A DNA stretch of 64,000 nt from Bombyx mori. Its lineage: Eukaryota; Arthropoda; Insecta; Lepidoptera; Bombycidae. Both the position numbers and the translations under genes were made by a program. Of this stretch, positions 33,499 through 44,200 are shown one piece after another (within the stretch, counting starts at the first letter, position 1; every line of letters begins with the position of its first letter). The stretch spans positions 4,278,001-4,342,000 of the forward strand of contig NC_085109.1 of NCBI RefSeq assembly GCF_030269925.1, given 5' to 3'. Under the pieces are notes generated by a model. It had not been told where the DNA came from. It made no database searches and saw only the letters and a list, made by a program, of their open reading frames with translations.

Positions 33499-33939
33499 TC
33501 AGGCCATCGCCAGCTCGTCGATTCCTTGGAGCAGGCGCGAGCGCAGACGTGCGAACACCGGATGCTGAACCGGAATGCCGCGTCCATGCAAGAAACGCAG
33601 GGTCTCTTGTGCACACACCAGAAACCCAAGCTGCTCCGGGTCCATGTCCACAGGCACAGAGTCGAGCAGAGGATCCTCGTTCTCATCGCCGAACTGCCCC
33701 TGACCGCCGAACTCGGGCTCCTCGACTTCCTCCTCCTGATTAACTCGACGATGGTCGTCATTTACTTCAGCAGAGCACACCCGTCCGAAGAGCCTCTTCA
33801 GCGCCTGACGTTTCTCCGCATTCTCGGAGTCGTTGAGCAAGGGCTCGCTGTGGGAGCGCTTGCGGCGACGTTGACGCTTCACTCGACGCTCGGAGTCCTC
33901 ACGCTTACGCTTGTTCATTATTAGCTTGCCCGTCGGCAT
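33499..33939 (-). CDS. Candidate intronless gene, Orange-like C-terminus
   Basis: 146 codons from the first ATG (33939), or 139 from the better-context ATG at 33918 (A at -3), ending in TGA. The product starts with strongly basic, NLS-like clusters (KRKRE, KRQRRRKR), then an acidic middle (QEEEVEEPE, DENEDPLLD). It ends in a segment of about 45 residues, GFLVCAQETLRFL..FARLRSRLLQGIDEL, which resembles the Orange motif of Hairy/E(spl)/Hey repressors (GF.EC..E...FL....RLL.HL). No basic helix-loop-helix is visible, so if the resemblance is real this is an Orange-only protein, expected in the nucleus. The gene lies in a GC-rich island and has a TATA box, an initiator, CAGCTG E-boxes upstream and AATAAA downstream, as in short intronless E(spl)-type genes. 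The window shows no other host gene. The alternative is a retroposed or element-derived frame; several overlapping frames are also open because of GC content. Confidence 0.5.
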   Translation of the reverse strand: MPTGKLIMNKRKREDSERRVKRQRRRKRSHSEPLLNDSENAEKRQALKRLFGRVCSAEVNDDHRRVNQEEEVEEPEFGGQGQFGDENEDPLLDSVPVDMDPEQLGFLVCAQETLRFLHGRGIPVQHPVFARLRSRLLQGIDELAMA

Positions 33940-33973
33940 CGGGATGCAGACTGCGAATGGGCCGTGCACAGGG

Positions 33974-34005
33974 AACTGAAGGGCTCCGCGCTTACACTGA
34001 ATATA
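33974..34005 (-). promoter_or_regulatory. TATA box and initiator
   Basis: On the minus strand TATATT (34005-34000) lies 28 bp upstream of TTCAGTT (+1 at 33977). TCAGT is the arthropod initiator. Leader to the first ATG would be about 37 nt. Confidence 0.45.
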
Positions 34006-34060
34006 CTCCGTCCCTCTTGTACACACGGGCGGCCGGGCGGCGCGAGCGAGACGAATATGT

Positions 34061-34081
34061 CAGCTGCAACGGGAACAGCTG
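34061..34081. promoter_or_regulatory. Paired CAGCTG E-boxes
   Basis: CAGCTG at 34061-34066 and 34076-34081, with a third at 34220-34225. All fit RCAGSTG on one strand, the class of site bound by proneural bHLH activators in E(spl)-type promoters. They lie 84 to 248 bp upstream of the predicted start site. Confidence 0.4.
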
Positions 34082-34225
34082 GGCGAGCAGATGCAGGGCG
34101 CGGGGCACGCACGCTTTGTTTGATAAACTTTATTCGGGGAAATAAAACTGTTATCCGCGATTGCGCGAGCTTGCGGGGTGCGGGGTCCGGGCGGGGGAAT
34201 ACAGGACCAACCCGGCCGGCAGCTG

Positions 34226-34727
34226 CGACGCATCTGCCGCGCTCAGGTGAATCCACATGCTACGTCTCAAGGTGCCGATCTCGTCTGATTATCGACTTGG
34301 ATGTAAACAAAATAAACATAAACTAATACACATAGATAATATGATGAATTCACAAGGTAACATAAAGTTAATAGTAAAACAATAAATCGCAGCTTAAAAT
34401 GTTTACGATCGATTCATTTAAAAATTAATGAAGCCTTAATAATGTGCAGATTAAACAAATGAATGTTATATTATAAGTACGCTAGTACTACTAGTAGTAC
34501 AACAAAGGATTTACTCTTGTTTACGGACAATAATGTCATTCGATATTCGCGAGCAACAAAGATATCGGAACACGGTCGGTCACTTATAATAAATTGAACT
34601 GAAAACTGAAACAGCTCAACGTTCGCGGACACAGACCGCTATGTCGGTACATAGACAACTATGTGTAATGAAAAAATCAATACTCAGGTTTATGTGCCCG
34701 TAGTACTGGGAATCGGGCGGTCATATA
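34226..34727. other. Upstream flank of the GC-rich gene
   Basis: No gene. A perfect 16-bp palindrome, gtactactagtagtac, lies at 34485-34500. Confidence 0.4.
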
Positions 34728-35076
34728 TCGTCTTTTCGCATTAAAAGTGTACTACAGTTTCCAAAAATATTCGAAATTGAGTTAATATGCGGAATCGTTT
34801 GGTATCACCAGTATTTTTCTCATAAATATTATCAAAAGAGCGTAGTTTAGTTTTTTTTTTAGTTTACCTATGTTTTGACTACTATAAAAAAAATATACAT
34901 AATTTTATTTTACTTTAAAAGACAGGTAATGTACTAACAGGTAAAAACTAAAAAATAAATGTTGCAAAGATGATTAATTAATATTAAAAATATCATATGT
35001 TATACCTTTAAAGTACACTCTTGTAAAATTTAGTAAGTTTTAAGATTATACAGTTTTAATGCGAGAAGACAATATG
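34728..35076. mobile_element. MITE with ATCGTCTT inverted ends, copy 2
   Basis: Starts atcgtcttttcgcattaaaa and ends taatgcgagaagacaatatg; direct relative of 32079-32417. Confidence 0.7.
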
Positions 35077-35396
35077 TTAGTTACATTTCGATGCAGTGAT
35101 CTATGTTTGCAGGAGGAGTTGGCGACATAAAGGATTTTCGAAAATCCGCTCCCGAGATACTTGCAGTGTGCAGGATCGAATCAAGACGAGCTCACATTGT
35201 GTTGTAGGAGAGATGGCTTCGATAGTTCTCTGTGTAACCTGCAAATTCTGTTCAACACGTAGATTTATTTGAATATGCAATTTCGAAAAGGGCACATCTC
35301 CGAAAATGTAAAATGTTCAGGAAATGAAAAAAAAACTGATTATTTTCTAAAGCAGTGTAAAAATTAAAATATTAACTTTTGAGATATATTTTAGTG

Positions 35397-35640
35397 TTTT
35401 TTTTTTTATTGCTTAGATGGATGGACGGGCTCACAGCCCACCTGGTGTTAAGTGGTTACTGGAGCCCATAGGCATCTACAACGTAAATGCGCCACCCACC
35501 TCGAGATATAAGTTCTAAGGTCTCAGTATAGTTACAACGGCTACCCCACCCTTCGAACCGAAACGCATTACTGCTTCACGACAGAAATAGGCGGGGTGGT
35601 GGTATCTACCCGTGCGGACTTAAGAGGTCCTACCATCAGT
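35397..35640 (-). mobile_element. Bm1 SINE, short form
   Basis: T-run and ttgcttagatggatggacgg through cctaccatcagt. Its short-form 5-prime end abuts a LINE reverse-transcriptase fragment. Confidence 0.85.
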
Positions 35641-35995
35641 AAGTCCCTCAGGGATCTTGTAAGCTGGAAGCTTCTATAGAAATGCCCTATGCCAGACCCT
35701 GTCGAAGGCCTTCGCGATGTCAAGGCTCACAGTGAGAACCTCGCCCTTGCTTTCCAAGGTTTCAGCCCATTTATGTGTGAGGTATACAAGAAGATCGCCA
35801 GCTGAGCGACCATGACGGAAACCGTACTGCCGGACACTGATCAGCTGGCGATCCTCAAGATACTTAAGGAGTTGGATGTTTATGATTCGCTCCATCACCT
35901 TGGAAATAAATAAAAAGTAATCCGAGATTGAGTTTAAGGAAATCATTCGATTTAGGCCACGGATGAACGGAGTCTTGTCCCTTTGATCCATGTTA
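35641..35995 (-). pseudogene. Jockey-like LINE reverse-transcriptase fragment
   Basis: The frame of about 115 codons reads through ISKVMERIINIQLLKYLEDR, YGFRHGRSAGDLL and SLDIAKAFDRVWHRA. These are the fingers/palm region of a non-LTR reverse transcriptase up to the first catalytic-aspartate block (AKAFDRVWH). A stop codon interrupts it after HRAFL and the same frame continues as KLPAYKIPEGL to the Bm1 junction at 35640. The YxDD half is missing. This is a 5-prime- and 3-prime-deleted relic, not an active gene. Confidence 0.85.
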
Positions 35996-36223
35996 TTTCA
36001 TTTCGTATACAAACAAAACATCCCGGAATATAAATAAAATTATTATTTCTAAATTGAAAAATGAAATGAAAGTTATTTAAGCTACATGCTTTCTGCCGAC
36101 GAACGGCAAGCTTAAAATTAAATATCCTCTCGGAGACTTCAAAGGATATCCAGTTATCTCTTGTTTGTATTATCTATAGAGTGTACTTAGATTTTATTAT
36201 CTACAAAGACTAAGGTTTTTGCA

Positions 36224-36557
36224 CTGATAGGTGAATTTGTTCACAGCCTATCTGGAGTTCAATCACATAAACATCACAGCTTGAATACTCTCATCAACCT
36301 TCAGATGTTAGGTTGAAGTCTCAAAGGTGCTTAGATGGACGAGCTCACAGCCCACCTGGTTTTAAGTGGTTACTGGAGCCCATAGACATCTACAAAGTAA
36401 ATGCGCCACCCACTTTGGGATATAAGTTCGAAAATCTCAAGCTTAGTTACAACGGCTGCCCCACCCTTGAAACCGAAATGCATTACTGTTTCACGGCAGA
36501 AACAGGTCGGGTGGTGGTACCCATCCGCGCGGACTCACGAGAGGTCCTACCACCAGT
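36224..36557 (-). mobile_element. Bm1 SINE plus degenerate Bm1 scrap
   Basis: 36328-36557 is a short-form Bm1 (gatggacgagctcacagccc to cctaccaccagt). 36224-36327 contains older Bm1-like words (tgttcacagcctatctggag). Confidence 0.8.
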
Positions 36558-37700
36558 AATGTTCAATATTTTCATGATTTAATGATCTACCAAGAGTGAT
36601 GCAATCGTTCTTGACAGTAATACCAGTTCCACTGAAATAGGGCTGTCGAAAAATTAAATTCATCTCATGTTTTTTATTGCCCGCTATGTATTACATATAA
36701 AATCGGTTGGTGCGTGGCGTCTGGTCTTGTATGACGTGAGACGGGAAGCAGCCTTCATTTAAATTGTAGACTAACGAAATGTTAGCACCTTTTTTGGCGT
36801 CGAGAATGTTTTGCACATAAGACACAGTTGCTTCAAGTAAACTATTGTTGCTCCAATAACATTGACAATGTATTTAGATATTTCGATATCTTGCTAATGT
36901 CAGTTTATCAGAAGCAAAAAAATGGTGCGCGTTCTGCTTGGTGCACGTGAAAGAAGTGAAACTTCTTTTACGATGTGTAGTGTTTCTTCATTTTTCATCC
37001 TTCGATCAAATTTCTCTTGTAATAGGGAGTGAAACAGTGAAACAGCCTAGATCATTTTGTCTTTTCCCTCTCTCCACGGTCGAGTGGTTCGCGAGACTCT
37101 ATCTATTTTCTCACTCTCGCTCTTCCTAAATTGTATATTTTCTCTCTAGCCGTAACGAATCTGTCGCGAGTTAAATTTTACTCTCAACGTGCCTAAATAA
37201 GTCTCACTTCAAAGAAAAACTTACTGAAGAAAACAATAAATTGTGACACGCTTGCTGGAGAAATAATTAATACGTCTCACATAGGTCTGAGATAGAGCAG
37301 TCTGTTGCTTTTCCACGAAGTGAATATCGGTATAGCATATTGCGCTCTACAATATTGACGTCATTCTTGAATTCAATACATTTTCTAGTATGAAATTGAA
37401 ATAACCTCTAAGTTTCTTACTTTTGAATAGTCTTTTGTTTGTTATTGTTGACAGGTATATGTATTTACCGTTAGCGAGATAGTAAAAAAAAGTCAACAAA
37501 GCATTATTAGTATCATTAAACGTGACAAATTAACGTATTATTATCAACTATTAATTTTTTGTTAATGATATTGTTGTTGTCAAAAATATTTGGTATTGCG
37601 TATTTTATACATTACATTACATTATTGTTTTGTGTGTGTGTTGCTAAATAAATGAATTATATTTTAGATCATTTTTGAACGGGCCGAAATATAGATTTTT
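36558..37700. other. Intergenic, no gene seen
   Basis: 1.1 kb; a 63-codon frame at 36938-37129 has no domain. Confidence 0.45.
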
Positions 37701-37705
37701 TTTTA

Positions 37706-37792
37706 TTGAGAGATTACTGGTGGCCCGAAGGCCTTTCCAGTTTCACCAGGACAGGTGGGCGAGCAAAGGCTCAGCCAGGAGGGATATAGATT
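37706..37792 (+). repeat. Family B variant head
   Basis: actggtggcccgaaggcctt, caccaggacaggtgggcgag and aaggctcagccaggaggg match the head of the variant at 62640-62945 and the inverse at 51345-51480. Confidence 0.6.
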
Positions 37793-38559
37793 GTATCTAT
37801 GTGCCGAAAAATGAACTACCCATCAAATGGACGTAACGAAAAAAAAACTCTATTCAACTTGTACATTCATTATTAATAATGGTTCTCGTGTCTTTGTTAA
37901 TTCTAGGTCTCTGTGATTTAATTAGTCAGTCTCAGCTCTACCTGAGAGTGCTCTTATAATTTAATCTTGTCTTTTGTTACGTTTCGTACCATTCTCGGGA
38001 AGCTACTTATCAGTGAATATCATGTTTCTCTAGAAACTATTATTCTTTAAAAAATATATTTTAACAAATTTCATAGAGCGAGAATTTCGGCTATCCTAAG
38101 TTCTGAAAAAGATAATTAATAGCAACAAAACAGACTAAAATACTAATGTATACATGTGTATTAAAATGTGAAGGCTATTCGGATGCTTAAGGATTTTTTC
38201 GCAATAGATAGGCCAGATTCATTGTAGCTCGCTTGGCATTAAGGGTTACAAAAGACCCGATAAGACAAGTTAGTATCACAGTGAAAAACGGCTGGTACGA
38301 GTTTTTAAAGCGCATGAGATAACTGATTAACTTCTATGTAATTTTTATTCTCAAAGATCATTAAGCGTTTGCGAAAGATATTCATTGTTGTAACTACAAA
38401 ACCGCGGCGTATTTAAGATACTTAGCTTCCAGAATGGCTCGTAAATTCCACAATGCTTCAAATTATTCCTCTGGGCTTCGCGGCAGCTTTTCCTCCAAAT
38501 TAATATCGTAGGCTGCTCAAGGTTTTGTATTTAGAAAAAGTTGGGCAGCATTTTTTATT
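37793..38559. other. Intergenic, no gene seen
   Basis: No coding or repeat evidence. Confidence 0.4.
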
Positions 38560-38686
38560 TATTTATTTTTTATTGCTAAGGTGGTTGGACGACCTCACAG
38601 CCCACCTAGTGTTAAGTGGTTACTGGAGCCTATAGACATCCACAACGTAAATGCGCCACCCACCTTGAGATATAAGTTCTAGGGTC
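38560..38686 (-). mobile_element. Bm1 SINE, 3-prime half
   Basis: ttgctaaggtggttggacga to ttgagatataagttctaggg; the rest is replaced by a LINE tail. Confidence 0.75.
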
Positions 38687-38689
38687 GGT

Positions 38690-38775
38690 GAGATGACGGC
38701 TAATACAAGAGAATGGAATAGAAAAATTAGCTGTGCCGACCCTACCTAGTGGGATAAGGTGGAAAAAAAGAATAC
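38690..38775 (+). mobile_element. RTE-type LINE 3-prime tail fragment
   Basis: gtgccgaccctacctagtgg then gataaggtggaaaaaaagaa is the kind of 3-prime end seen on many lepidopteran RTE/BovB-like copies. It is directly joined to the truncated Bm1. Confidence 0.4.
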
Positions 38776-38867
38776 ATAAATACACTTATAATAATCTCAA
38801 TTACTAGGTAAGTAAATATTAATAATTATAAATAAGAGCACCGATTATATATATATATATTTGTAAC

Positions 38868-38936
38868 TATACTTGAGACCATAGAACTTAGGTATATCTC
38901 ATATAAGTTCTAAGCTCTCAAGTATAGTTACAACAT
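38868..38936. repeat. Foldback of a Bm1 segment
   Basis: ttgtaactatacttgagacc and its inverse ctcaagtatagttacaac enclose two further inverted pieces (atagaactta, taagttcta). It is a hairpin of about 30-bp arms made from the inside of Bm1. Confidence 0.7.
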
Positions 38937-39251
38937 TTTAAATGTCTCATTACAAAGGACTTTAAACTTATAGTAGCGCATATAAAATTCACGATACGGT
39001 CTATAACTCTCGCTGTAAATTCAAAGCCTTGACAAACTACGTTACGGCCAGTTCATCAAGCTTTTCAATAGAAGATAAATTGAGTTCTTTGATGGCGCGA
39101 ACGAGGTCTGTGTAAGCTAACGGTTTTGGTCGGTACATAGTCTTTTTTTTTTAATCAGGACATCATTGAATCCTAGAGATAAACTAAAAAAAAGTAAAGG
39201 CAAGAGCTAGCATTTCTTGCAGGGTTTTGTCATAAAATAAATACTAACAAA

Positions 39252-39476
39252 TCTATATACTAATATATAAATCTACAGTGGTTTTTACGGAAGTTCCCTT
39301 ATAACCACTGAATCATGCATCCGATTGACTTGAAACTTGGTATCCATGTAGAAAATAGATTAACTTAATGGATAGGCTAATACTTAATATGAGTGTTGGA
39401 CTCCCTAATAATAATGACAATAAATAATAATGTTAATTTTAAATGCCCAGCGAAGCGGGCGAGTACATACGACTAG
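39252..39476 (+). mobile_element. Non-autonomous Helitron, 225 bp
   Basis: TCTATATACTAATATATAAA start after A; ends ..gcgggcgagtacatacgaCTAG before T, with a GCCC..GGGC stem shortly before the end. Confidence 0.7.
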
Positions 39477-40578
39477 TTACCTCTAAGGTCAGAAAAATAC
39501 AATATGACAGAGTAAAATAATGTTAAATATTATTATTAGGTTTTTTTCGGAACAAAGAAATATGTTTATCGCCTGTCATGATTTACATGATTTCAATTGT
39601 TTTAATCATGTATGATAAGCGTTATCTGTATAAGATATTTCCGTAGCAACTGTTTTGTGTCAATGTAATGTTTGTTTTGAAAAACTTGTAATTAATTCGA
39701 TAAATTTTTATTTATTTTGCTTTTTTCAACAAAGATTATAAATCATGTTACGTTACAACGTTACAAATGGTATTTAAAAATTACAGTTTTTATCATGTCT
39801 ACTTCTTTTAATAAAGGAAAACTAAGGATTCCCAATGATATAAATGTTATAAGTAGAAATTATAAATATCATACTACGTAGTACTGCGTAGTTCTAAAAC
39901 TTCGTAGTTACTACCTAGTTACTACTGCGCTGTTTCCACTTACTGCGTAGTTATAAAACGTAGGTACGTAGTAAACTAATTAATTTAATTTCAGTGCAGA
40001 TTTGGTAAATCACTGTTTTAGAATTACCCTGTTCCATGAAATGCTGTGGATTATTGCATTATGCTTAGCTTTTCGCAAGTTGCGACGCGAGGTAAATTGG
40101 CAAGTCGATATCACTTGCCGCATGCGCCGTCGAGGTATTGAACCTTAACTCCTTAGTTTAAAGACTACATTTGCAAAATACAAAAATAGATTTACTGGAG
40201 TTCTCATTTTTGAGCTCGCCTCGAATCCTATTTCTGATTTTAAACTAAAATTGACGCATTATTGAGTTTTATTCGGGGAAATAAAAGGGAGTTAGGCAGA
40301 GCTACTATCTGTATATTTTGATAACTAAGCATCGATTTGGTATGTATTACTTTTTCATTACTTGATAAATAGTAAGTTGACCAATTTTTTTGTGTAAGCT
40401 TTTCATTATTAGAGATTCGCAAGCCGGGCTCTTGGCCGGTCCGTTTATCCGTATATGTCACATTCATTTAAATCAGAGACGTTTTTCCCATTTAATTGTG
40501 TTGCGTTATTTAATTACTGCATAAAGAAATACTGAATGGATATTGCTATGAATTGTATTGTATGTTTATGTATTTAAC
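39477..40578. other. Intergenic, no gene seen
   Basis: 39870-39975 is a cluster of degenerate tactgcgtagtt/actacgtag words on both strands. The 75-codon minus frame at 40240-40467 has no motif. Confidence 0.4.
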
Positions 40579-40765
40579 CTTTTTTCTCTATCGAATCGTT
40601 GGTACCGTAAGTAGCTCTGCCAGCTTCGCTCGTTCCTGTAGGTGAGCTCACGGACTCAATCCTAAAGAATGCCTAACATTAGCCCTAGCAAAGGCAAGGC
40701 TTCGTTCGGTGGATTACCATGGTCAACATTACAACCTGACGCGCAGCTAAGGACACCCACTGATG
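40579..40765 (+). repeat. Family B repeat, diverged
   Basis: gtaggtgagctcacggactc and ccctagcaaaggcaaggctt in family order. Confidence 0.55.
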
Positions 40766-40800
40766 GAGTCGTCGAGGCGATTATCTTGAGAAGTGCAGTG

Positions 40801-41250
40801 TCCACAACGAGATTATAGCCGGTTTTTTGACACAATTAAACAAGAATATACCGAACCGTGCGTCTTACTTAGCAACATTTGTCAGCAGATACTAAATTTA
40901 AAATAAAAATAGTACAAACAAATCATCTTTGAAATGTTAAGAAAATTTTCAAACTCAATAAATTCGAGGCACGTTAAAATGTATACTTGAAGAATTTCAT
41001 TACACGGGAAACCTTTCCGAGACATCTGTTGATGTGCTTATACAATGTGTGGATTCACTAGAGAAATATGGGCTCTAATTCTATGAGCAACAAAGCTGAA
41101 TTTATATTAATAAAATTTTCCACGAGTAAGTTAGACAGGCGTGTAATCAGAAACTATTCTCGAGACGAATTGGATCGATGTTTCAGCTTCTGTCGGTTCA
41201 AATATTGTTGCTAAAACAAGACTGATCCTTCGCCAATTAAAAGTTTGATT
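40801..41250. other. Intergenic, no gene seen
   Basis: AT-rich, ending in the actgaat target duplication of the RTE LINE. Confidence 0.4.
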
Positions 41251-41257
41251 ACTGAAT

Positions 41258-44200
41258 ATCATCATCATCATCTTAGGCCTTACAGCCCAGGGTGGGCCTT
41301 AGCCTGGTCCAGTATGTCTCTCCAGACTGCTCTGTTCAGGGCTTTCTCCTTCCAGTTCTTGACGCCGATATTTTTGAGGTCGCGCTCCACGCCATCCAAC
41401 CATCGAAGTTTGGGTCTGCCACGACTTCTGCGGCCCTCTGGTTTGCCATAGAGCAATTGTCTTGGCATTCTGGTACTCTCCATTCGAACCACATGTCCTG
41501 CCCATCGTAGGCGTCCAATCTTTATAGTTGTTATGATGTTAGGATCTTTGTAAACATCATACAACTCGTGGTTATAGCGCGTCCTCCATATCTGGTTTTC
41601 CCGCACAGCACCGAATATCCGTCTTAGAATCTTACGCTCGAACACAAGTAGACGGTTCTCATCTTTTTTGCTGAGTACCCATGTCTCTGAGCCATAAATA
41701 AGAATGGGTCTCAGTAGGGTCTTGTATAAAAGAATTTTGATATTTCGTGACAGAATTTTGGAACAGAAATATTTAAGCAGGCCGAAGTAGCATTTATTCG
41801 CCGACAGTATTCTCTTAACTATTTCTGCTGTTATATTATTATTATTCGTTATCAGAGAACCAAGATATACAAATTCATTCACAGATCCAAAAGTATGCTG
41901 GCCAATATTTTTATGCGCTGTGTCCTCACGTAAGTCCCTCGACACCCTCAGGAATTTAGTTTTGTCTGCGTTTACTTGGAGACCGGCTTCGAGAGACGAG
42001 GCCTCGAGAGCAAGGTACGCACTTTCTACTGCGAGAGCTGATCTGCCAATGACGTCAATATCATCCGCATATCCCAGTACTTGAGCGGATTTGTAATATA
42101 TATTGCCCGTCGTCTCTATTGCTGAGTCACGGATACACTTATCGAGTGCAACATTGAAAAGAAGGCAGGAGAGGGCATCACCCTGCCTTAGTCCATCATG
42201 GGTTCTAAAAGGATCCGATAGGTCTGTTTGGATCTTAACAATGCTTTGCGATGCAACCAGTGTCATCCTTGTTAAAGATATAAGCTTCGGTGGTACGCCA
42301 ATCTCATGCATAGCCTGGTATAGGAAATCACGGCTTATGTTGTCGTAGGCAGCTTTAAAATCAATAAAAAGGTGATACGTGTCAGCATTAAATTCAAGAG
42401 TTTTTTCAAGTATTTGTCGTAGGGAGAAGATTTGGTCGATGGTTGATCTGCCAGGTCGGAAACCACACTGATATTCTCCTAGTCTAGGCTCCACGAAAGG
42501 TTTTAATTTACCAAAGAGAACGTTCGCAAATATCTTATATGCTGTATTGAGGAGTGAAATGCCTCGATAGTTCTGACAGTCGAGAACATCGCCCTTCTTG
42601 TGGAGAGGACAAATAACCGCTGTGTTCCATTCCTCAGGCATAACTTCAGAATTCCATATCTGCAGTACTAGTTTATGGAATTCCTCTTCAAACTGGGACC
42701 CAGCGTATTTCAGCAGTTCACTCTGGATGTTGTCGTTTCCTGGAGCTTTATTGTTTTTGAGTTTTTGGCTGGCAGCTCTGGTGTCTTCCAGAGACGGTTG
42801 GGACACTTCTAGCCACTGATGATTAAGTGGAGCTTCGACTTCATCGATATGAGTAGCAACTGATGGTTTGTTTAGTAGCTCTTGGAAGTGTTCTGCCCAC
42901 CTTTTAATGACTTCTGTTCTGTCATTAAGCAGTTGGCCATCTTTATTTCTACAGGCTGAGGTTCTTGGTTTAAATTCCTTCTTTCCGCTATTCACTTGCT
43001 TGTAGAAAATCCTGGATTCCTGCTTTGAGTAACTATTTGCAATTTCCTTAAGTTGTTGCTCTTCAAACATTCGTTTCTTCCTTTTGTGTAGCTGTTTTTC
43101 TTTAATCCTAAGGTTTCTGTAATCCTCTCTACGGCACCGAGTGAGTTTTTGCTGCAATAATTTATGAGCCTTATTCTTCGCATCTGTGACTTTTTGGCAT
43201 TCATCGTCGAACCACCCATTCCGTTTTCGCTTTTCTTCGTGTCCAAGAACTTTCGTAGCTGCTGTTGTAACTGCAGATTTCAGGCGTTGCCATATTTCAT
43301 CAGAATCTACATTACTATTTCTATTATCTGTTATCTTATCCAGTTCTTGGCCCACACACTCAATGTACTCAGAGTTCACCCCTGGCCGTCGCTTTAACTT
43401 TGAGGTATCAAACTTTCTTGTCCTAACAGTCTTGGTGTACTTGTATTGCGATATTCTTGCCCTCATTTTGCAAACGACTAAATAGTGGTCCGAATCTATG
43501 TTGGCACCTCTGTGGCTCCTAACGTCCAGGAGGTTTGAGTAATGTCTACGGTCAATCAAAATATGGTCAATTTGGTTACGGGTAACCCCGTCAGCGGAAA
43601 ACCAAGTAACTTTGTGTATGTTCTTGTGCGGAAAACATGTACTTCCAATAGCCATATTCAAAGATGAAGCAAGGTCAATAAGTCGGGTGCCGTTATCATT
43701 GGAGGTTTCGTGGAGACTATGTAGTCCAATTGTTGGACGGTATACCTCTTCTCGGCCAATTTTCGCATTTAGATCTCCTATTATTACCTTAACGTCACCT
43801 TTGGGCGCTTTAGAGTATACACTTTCCACATCATAGTACCACTTCTCTTTCTCTTCTGGGGCGCTTTCCTCCGTTGGGGCATGTACGTTAATAATTGTGT
43901 AGTTTTGAAATTTACCTTTTATTCTAATTGAACACATACGCTCGTTAATTGGCTGGAAGTCAATGATAAGGGGTTGAAGCCGCTTGCCGACGACGAACCC
44001 TGTTCCAAACAAGTGATGCTTTGGGTGACAACTATAGTACGCTGTATAGTCTGCCCTTTTAACTACGCCTTGTCCCACCCATCTAATCTCCTGTAAGGCT
44101 GTGACATCGGCTCTGTGTTGTGTCAGTTGCTGGCATAAGACCTGGAAGGCTGCCGGTCTATTGAGAGTTCTAACATTCCATGTGCATAAGCTAAATTCGT

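Noticed and set aside
33526..33924. Plus-strand 132-codon and other overlapping frames in the GC-rich island
   Set aside because: They are shadows produced by high GC. Promoter elements, start context and the protein pattern all favour the minus-strand frame.
42992..43836. Plus-strand frames of 74-99 codons across the LINE
   Set aside because: Antisense shadows of the 997-codon minus-strand reverse-transcriptase frame.
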